Assembly: GCA_021848765.1 (NCBI GenBank)
Contig: JAJZTU010000120.1
Location: forward strand, 1 to 9,513
From: Bacillota bacterium
Lineage (GTDB): Bacteria; Bacillota; GCA-003054495; Carboxydocellales; JAJZTU01
DNA: 9,513 bases
Direction of reading: 5' to 3'
Part shown: piece by piece, positions 6,301 through 9,513 of the stretch
Layout: the number at the start of each line of letters is the position of its first letter
Position numbering within the stretch: position 1 is the stretch's first letter
Position numbers and translations under genes: made by a program
Notes under the pieces: model-generated
What the model was told of the DNA's origin: nothing
The model's database searches: none
What the model saw: the letters and a program-made list of their open reading frames with translations, nothing else

Positions 6301-7980
6301 GTCTGCCTGGATATTGCGGCCTTTACGGGCCACTGAATTGTCACTTTCAGCAAAGAAGGACTCCGACGGGGCCTGGCTGATGGCAATGATCACATCGTCC
6401 AGGTCCAGGGTGAATTCCGAGCCGGAGATGGGTTCAGGACGGCGCCGGCCTGACGGGTCAGGGTCTCCCAGCCGGTTTTTTACACACCTAATACTGCTCA
6501 TTCGCCTTCCGTCCCCGATAATCTCCAGGGGGGCTACCATGAAGATAAACTCCACCCCTTCCTCCCTGGCCTCGTGGACTTCTTCGGGAAGAGCAGTCAT
6601 TTCTTCTTCTGAGCGCCGGTAGAGGACTTTTACCTCTTCCGCTCCCAAGCGGAGCGCGGTCCGGGCTGCATCGATGGCGGTATTGCCTCCGCCAATAACC
6701 GCTACCCGTTTACCTAGCTTAAGCTTAGATTCTCCCTTTTCTGTCAGCCGTTCGCCGTTCATATACGGCTGGTTACTGTCGCCGTGCAGGCGGTTACTGC
6801 TTTCCAGATCAAGGCTTACTTTTCTTAAGAATTCTACGCCATGGTGGACCCCGGCCAAATCCTCGCCGGGAAGGCCAAGTTTTTGGGGTTCGTGGGCTCC
6901 GATTCCCAGAAAAATAGCCTTATAGCCTTGCTGAAAGAGCATCTCCAGGGTGAGGTCTTTTCCGATAGGAGTATTGGTCCTGATCTCTACTCCCTGTTTC
7001 CTGATCAGGTCAATTTCCGCTTCTACCAGCCGCTTGGGGAGGCGGTATTCCGGGATTCCCACCCGCATCATGCCGCCTACTACGGGAAGGGCTTCAAACA
7101 CCGTGACCTGATAACCCCGCCCGGACAGATGGTAGGCTGCTGCCAGTCCCGCCGGCCCTGAGCCTACTACGGCTACCCTTTCTTCACACTGTTCCACAGG
7201 AGTGAGATTTACTTCGTCCAGGTGTTCCAGCATGTAATTGCCGACAAAGCGCTTGATTCGGCTGATAGCAACCGGGGCATCCAGTTTACCCCGCTGGCAA
7301 ATCCCTTCACAGGGGTGATGGCAAACCGTCCCGCAAATGATGGGGAAAGGAATTTCCTGGCGGATGAGTTCCCAGGCCTCTTTGAATTTGCCCTGGGAAG
7401 CTAAAGCCACATAGCCATGTACGTTGATTCCCGAGGGGCAGGCGGTCCTGCAGGGGGACATGCCCTTTTTTTCGATCAGGTATTTGTTGGGTACTGCCTG
7501 GGGAAAAAGTTTGTGAACAGCCTTACGCTCACCTGTGCCTTCGTTAAAGGAGTCGGTTACCTTTACCGGGCAGACCTGTTCACATTCTCCGCAGGCAGTG
7601 CATTCATTGATATCTACATACCGCGGAGCCTTTTTTACTCTGGCGGTGAAATTTCCTGCAGTGCCGCTAACTTTTTCCAGTGAAGTACAGGTATGGATCT
7701 GGATATTGGGGTGATTCAGGGTGTCGGTCATTTTGGGACCCAGAAGACACATTGCACATTCATTAGTGGGAAAAGTCTTATCCAACTGGGCCATTTTCCC
7801 CCCTATGGAGGACTGGTTGGTAACCAGGTGTACCTGATAGCCGCCGTTTGCCAAATCCAGGGCGGCCTGCATCCCGGCTATGCCTCCTCCCACTACCAGG
7901 GATGCTCCGACAGGTTCCTGCCGGGGATTGGACTTTGGCTGATCCTTGGATTTATCTTTCAATTTGTTCACCACCCTCAT
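3394..7980 (-). CDS. hdrA: Giant HdrA: two HdrA flavin modules with a nested GltD/NfnB-type NAD(P)H unit
   Basis: A 1528-residue flavin and iron-sulfur protein, more than twice a methanogen HdrA, and the likely electron hub of the complex. Order: (1) residues 25-165, first HdrA FAD fold (GGGIAG at 31-36; TNECAMC at 72-78) with ferredoxin motif C127/C130/C133/C137. (2) Residues about 170-660, a complete GltD/NfnB-like unit: cysteines C177, C181, C216, C220, C224, C228; FAD loop GSGPAG (273-278); nucleotide loop GGGNTAIDAAR (430-440); YRR (454-456); second FAD motif GIFAGGDAVTG (570-580). (3) Residues 669-685, seven cysteines including C675/C678/C681/C685, then the rest of HdrA module 1 to about 945 (YCSSICC at 780-786). 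(4) Residues 966-1445, a second HdrA with its N-terminal VFICRCG domain and GGGIAG at 1112-1117. (5) A C-terminal double ferredoxin, C1465-C1475 and C1495-C1505. The start overlaps the hdrB stop as ATGA and has no clear ribosome site, so translational coupling is likely; a TTG at 7962 behind GGGTGGTG is an alternative. The frame is uninterrupted. Bifurcation itself is inferred, not shown. Confidence 0.95.
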   Translation of the reverse strand: MRVVNKLKDKSKDQPKSNPRQEPVGASLVVGGGIAGMQAALDLANGGYQVHLVTNQSSIGGKMAQLDKTFPTNECAMCLLGPKMTDTLNHPNIQIHTCTSLEKVSGTAGNFTARVKKAPRYVDINECTACGECEQVCPVKVTDSFNEGTGERKAVHKLFPQAVPNKYLIEKKGMSPCRTACPSGINVHGYVALASQGKFKEAWELIRQEIPFPIICGTVCHHPCEGICQRGKLDAPVAISRIKRFVGNYMLEHLDEVNLTPVEQCEERVAVVGSGPAGLAAAYHLSGRGYQVTVFEALPVVGGMMRVGIPEYRLPKRLVEAEIDLIRKQGVEIRTNTPIGKDLTLEMLFQQGYKAIFLGIGAHEPQKLGLPGEDLAGVHHGVEFLRKVSLDLESSNRLHGDSNQPYMNGERLTEKGESKLKLGKRVAVIGGGNTAIDAARTALRLGAEEVKVLYRRSEEEMTALPEEVHEAREEGVEFIFMVAPLEIIGDGRRMSSIRCVKNRLGDPDPSGRRRPEPISGSEFTLDLDDVIIAISQAPSESFFAESDNSVARKGRNIQADPVTLATNIPGIFAGGDAVTGPATLIEAAAAGKRAAESIHRYIQGQDLLESRQALGLLPEIEKSKAELAEVTRRPRLEPDRIDLGERKKTFREVVLAYTGEMAVEEANRCLNCGVCCECLQCETACKKNAVQHCQQEEYHDLTVGSVILAPGFDLYDASLKGEYGYGYYQNVMTSIEFERLLSSTGPTQGHVVRPSDHKAPAKVAFIQCVGSRDCKNGAEYCSSICCMYSTKEAIISREHDPNIQPTIFYLDLRSYGKNFDKYVQSAVNGGVRYLRAMISTVKEDPVTKNLVIKYFQDGRVITEEFDLVVLAVGVRPPKDAENLAKAGDFRLNEYGFAWTDPLNPTQTSRTGILVAGAFQGPRDIPETVMNASAAAATAAGIMAPGRGKLVKPKFYPRERDVSGEEPRVGVFICRCGINIASIVDVPGVVEFARSIPGVAHCEEFLYSCSQDTLKHIQEIIREHNLNRVVVASCTIRTHQALFREALREAGLNQFLFEMANIRDQCSWVHREYPVAATDKAKDLVRMAVKKVMTHQPLHLHPVPVVPKALIIGGGIAGMTAALNLAQQGMASYLVEREPQLGGNLTKLYSTLEGNDLQRLLQETITKVKENPLIQVFTNSELEEFSGHQGHFITTVSQAKTQGSPIRSTHKVEHGVVIVATGGRENPPDSHYRYGENEKIITGIQLEAMLANNTGKLKTAKSLVFIQCASAGDEEILKYCSRTCCGQSIKNAIKIKKQFPDTQVVILYRDIRTYGFYEKYYKAARELGILFVQYSGAKRPAVEITPQGALKIQVIDPDSKACLSLEPSLLVLATGTGAADNAGKLGSMLKVPRNEDGFFVETHAKLGPMDFPSAGIFLSGVAHAPKTVAESIFQAQGAVARACNILAQPHLMVGGVVARILRPERCAACLTCVRVCPYSVPKVNRDMVAEIDPVQCHGCGTCVGECPGKAIQLEHYRDDQLLAKIQGIN

Positions 7981-8831
7981 CTTGAAAGTAACGGTCTGGG
8001 GTCAATTATATGCTTGCGCAGCCATTTTTCCTGATTGGGCAGGTTAAAGGCTGCTGCCATGAGTTCAGTGAAGTAAAAGACCGGCATGCCGGCTTTTTGC
8101 GGGTGTTGGCGGGTGTCCAGGTTGGCCTGGCAGAGGGGGCAGGCGGTTACAATGGCTTCTGCTCCGGCCCTTCTGGCAGCTTCCACAAGATTTCCTACCA
8201 GTCCGGTTACAACTCCCGGTCTGGGGACGGCCATACTGCCTCCACAGCAGTCGGTTTTATACGACCAGGCCACCGCATCGGCACCCAGGCTTTCCATCAG
8301 CAAATCCAGCTTACGGGGCTGTTCCGGATCATCGAAGGCAACGGCCTCAGAGGGGCGGACGAGGAGACATCCATAATAGGTTGCTACCTTTAACCCGGTT
8401 AAGGGCCTTGTCGCACTGGCCTTAAATTTGTTTAACATCTCCTCCTCGGTAAAGACCTCCAGGAGATGTCTTACCGCCAGTTTCCCCTGGTATCTTGTTC
8501 CCACAATTCCCGCCACCTCCCTGTTGACCTCATCGGCCTCTTTCGTAGACTCCCGCATGAATTTGTGGGTTTTCCGGAACACGTTGTAGCAAGCGGCACA
8601 GGGTAGGATGATTTCTTCCCCCATCTTCTCGGCAATAATCAGGTTGCGGAGGGGCAGGGCGTGGCTTAGAAAGTCACCGGCTGCGTGGGCCGGGGTGGCT
8701 CCACAGCAGTTCCAGTCCTTTACCTCGGCCAAATCCATTCCCAGGGCGGTAAATATGGCCTCAGTGGAGAGTTGATATTCTATAGCCGTTGAGTGGAGGG
8801 AACACCCCGGGTAGTAGGTGGCTGTTTTCAT
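7977..8831 (-). CDS. hdrB: HdrB-family subunit with two CCG (cysteine-rich) domains
   Basis: A 284-residue protein of the heterodisulfide reductase B family, which in methanogens reduces CoM-S-S-CoB at two noncubane [4Fe-4S] clusters. Both cysteine sets are intact: C10, C42/C43, C78, C81 (YPGC, NCCGA, PCAACYN) and C155, C195/C196, C231, C234 (YYGC, DCCGG, CPLCQ), with the family pattern C-x31/39-CC-x34-C-x2-C. The length is normal. A GGGAGGGAGAAGGG purine stretch is directly upstream, and the ATG overlaps the hdrC stop as ATGA. Bacteria of this type lack CoM and CoB, so the physiological thiol, disulfide or other acceptor is unknown. In this operon the protein is expected to sit on HdrC as the end of one electron branch. 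Confidence 0.95.
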   Translation of the reverse strand: MKTATYYPGCSLHSTAIEYQLSTEAIFTALGMDLAEVKDWNCCGATPAHAAGDFLSHALPLRNLIIAEKMGEEIILPCAACYNVFRKTHKFMRESTKEADEVNREVAGIVGTRYQGKLAVRHLLEVFTEEEMLNKFKASATRPLTGLKVATYYGCLLVRPSEAVAFDDPEQPRKLDLLMESLGADAVAWSYKTDCCGGSMAVPRPGVVTGLVGNLVEAARRAGAEAIVTACPLCQANLDTRQHPQKAGMPVFYFTELMAAAFNLPNQEKWLRKHIIDPRPLLSR

Positions 8832-9406
8832 CCCTTCTCCCTCCCTTTTTGAAAGATCTGACGGACTGCTTTAATTCCCTGGATTCGTTCCGGCAGAAGC
8901 TTGAGTTTGCCCCGTTTCAGGAGTTCCTGGCCAAGGGCCAGGTCATCGGTGTAAGTCCCTGTTCTAATTTTGTAGAGTCCAATCATTCCGACCTCGTAAA
9001 GGCGGCCTAGGGCATTTACTGTGGAAAGGAAGGAGTTATAGAAGACCGGGATATTTTTTTCGCCCAGGTTTTTCAGCTCCTGCACAGCCATTTGTTTGAG
9101 CACATCCACGATAGCCGCGGTGTCTATGGCATTTGGGCACCTGGCCTGACAGGTCCTGCAGGAAAGGCAGAGCCAGATTCTGTTGCTGGCCAGGAGCTTC
9201 TCCCGGTCACCAAGTTGGATTAAGCGGATAACCTCACTGGTTTGCAGGTCGGCAAGCTCAGAGACCGGACATCCGGCAGAGCACTTTTTGCATTGGTAAC
9301 ACCGGCTGATTGGTTGCCCTGTTTGCTCCTGGAGTATCTGAAGCAGGTTATCTTTTGGCTGCCACTGGGGCATGCTGCTGAAATCTTGAAGTTCGAGGTT
9401 TTCCAT
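8828..9406 (-). CDS. hdrC: HdrC-family ferredoxin-like subunit (two [4Fe-4S] clusters)
   Basis: A 192-residue protein that wires HdrA to HdrB. Two classical cluster motifs are visible: C36-x2-C39-x2-C42-x3-C46 (CYQCKKCSAGCP) and C80-x2-C83-x2-C86-x3-C90 (CLSCRTCQARCP). A helical region then extends to a basic C-terminus (FQKGREKG). There is no membrane segment, so this is the soluble HdrABC type and not the HdrDE type. The ATG at 9406 is preferred over a TTG at 9412 because AGGAGGT ends 5 bases before the ATG but runs into the TTG. It is the first gene of the block and overlaps hdrB by 4 bases. Confidence 0.94.
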   Translation of the reverse strand: MENLELQDFSSMPQWQPKDNLLQILQEQTGQPISRCYQCKKCSAGCPVSELADLQTSEVIRLIQLGDREKLLASNRIWLCLSCRTCQARCPNAIDTAAIVDVLKQMAVQELKNLGEKNIPVFYNSFLSTVNALGRLYEVGMIGLYKIRTGTYTDDLALGQELLKRGKLKLLPERIQGIKAVRQIFQKGREKG

Positions 9407-9411
9407 GGTCA

Positions 9412-9418
9412 ACCTCCT
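9412..9418 (-). promoter_or_regulatory. Ribosome binding site that fixes the hdrC start
   Basis: On the minus strand AGGAGGT occupies 9418-9412, followed by 5 bases and the ATG at 9406. The site overlaps the upstream in-frame TTG at 9412-9410, which leaves that codon no spacer and makes it an implausible start. This removes two residues from the longest reading. Confidence 0.8.
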
Positions 9419-9444
9419 TTCATTTTCTTTGCCGGTCTGAAGGT

Positions 9445-9472
9445 GTTATTCTTTGCCAATTGGCAATTGCAA
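9445..9472 (-). promoter_or_regulatory. Possible sigma-A-type promoter for the hdrCBA-mvhD-metVF operon
   Basis: Reading the minus strand, TTGCAA (9472-9467) matches the -35 consensus at 4 of 6 and AATAAC (9450-9445) matches the -10 at 4 of 6, with a 16-base spacer. It would start transcription near 9438, about 32 bases before the hdrC ATG and its ribosome site, a sensible leader length. Both boxes are imperfect and the upstream sequence is cut off by the window edge, so an operon promoter further upstream remains possible. Confidence 0.35.
9453..9466. promoter_or_regulatory. 14-bp perfect palindrome upstream of hdrC, candidate operator
   Basis: TTGCCAATTGGCAA is fully self-complementary and lies wholly within the spacer between the proposed -35 and -10 boxes, beside another short palindrome (GCAATTGC) that overlaps its edge. 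This is a common position for a dimeric repressor or redox-sensor site. The regulator is not in the window and the match is to no motif I can name, so it is a positional inference. Confidence 0.35.
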
Positions 9473-9513
9473 GAAACTTACCAGTTTTTTGTTTTGGACA
9501 CTTACAACGCAAA

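Noticed and set aside
3394..7980. The giant HdrA as an artefact of a missed stop or frameshift joining separate genes
   Set aside because: The frame is continuous, and the GltD-like unit interrupts one HdrA copy at a precise internal point with matching HdrA text on both sides. That is a nested insertion and not two genes run together.
9407..9412. TTG start for hdrC, two codons upstream of the ATG
   Set aside because: The AGGAGGT site overlaps the TTG and leaves no spacer; the ATG has correct spacing.
1..9513. tRNA, rRNA, CRISPR array, insertion sequence or attachment site
   Set aside because: No cloverleaf, regularly spaced repeat, transposase-like frame or terminal inverted repeat pair was seen in either strand by eye.

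Overview
The window carries a tight minus-strand block of six genes for a membrane-free redox complex of the Wood-Ljungdahl methyl branch: hdrC, hdrB, hdrA, mvhD, metV and metF (9406 down to 1278). A small eight-cysteine zinc-ribbon or RING-like protein (1256-981) and a family-2 glycosyltransferase (900-178) follow on the same strand. A phosphate-permease fragment enters from the left on the plus strand (1-108). This gene order, the strong AGGAGG-type ribosome sites and the mid-range GC content suggest a Clostridia-type Firmicute that uses the acetyl-CoA pathway, such as a Moorella-like acetogen, a syntroph or a Peptococcaceae relative. The species cannot be fixed from this stretch.

Layout, in the direction of transcription. 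A short leader (9513-9407) holds a possible promoter with a 14-bp palindrome in its spacer. hdrC, hdrB and hdrA are joined by 4-base ATGA stop/start overlaps. mvhD follows after 19 bases and metV after another 28, and metV overlaps metF by an ATGA. The zinc-ribbon gene starts 21 bases past metF with a strong ribosome site. An 80-base gap without a visible terminator then leads to the glycosyltransferase. A perfect 19-bp hairpin separates its end from the convergent permease gene.

How the genes fit together: MetF with its partner MetV reduces methylene-tetrahydrofolate to methyl-tetrahydrofolate. HdrABC and MvhD are electron-transfer and flavin-based bifurcation modules, best known from methanogen heterodisulfide reductase. 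The same set is known from Moorella thermoacetica as a MetVF-HdrABC-MvhD complex. The most striking object here is HdrA, a 1528-residue protein with two HdrA-like flavin modules. A whole GltD/NfnB-type NAD(P)H:flavin unit is nested inside the first module, between the two cluster motifs of its inserted ferredoxin domain. No hydrogenase or formate dehydrogenase is present, so the nested unit is the likely NAD(P)H entry point. The identity of a second electron acceptor, if the complex bifurcates, is open.
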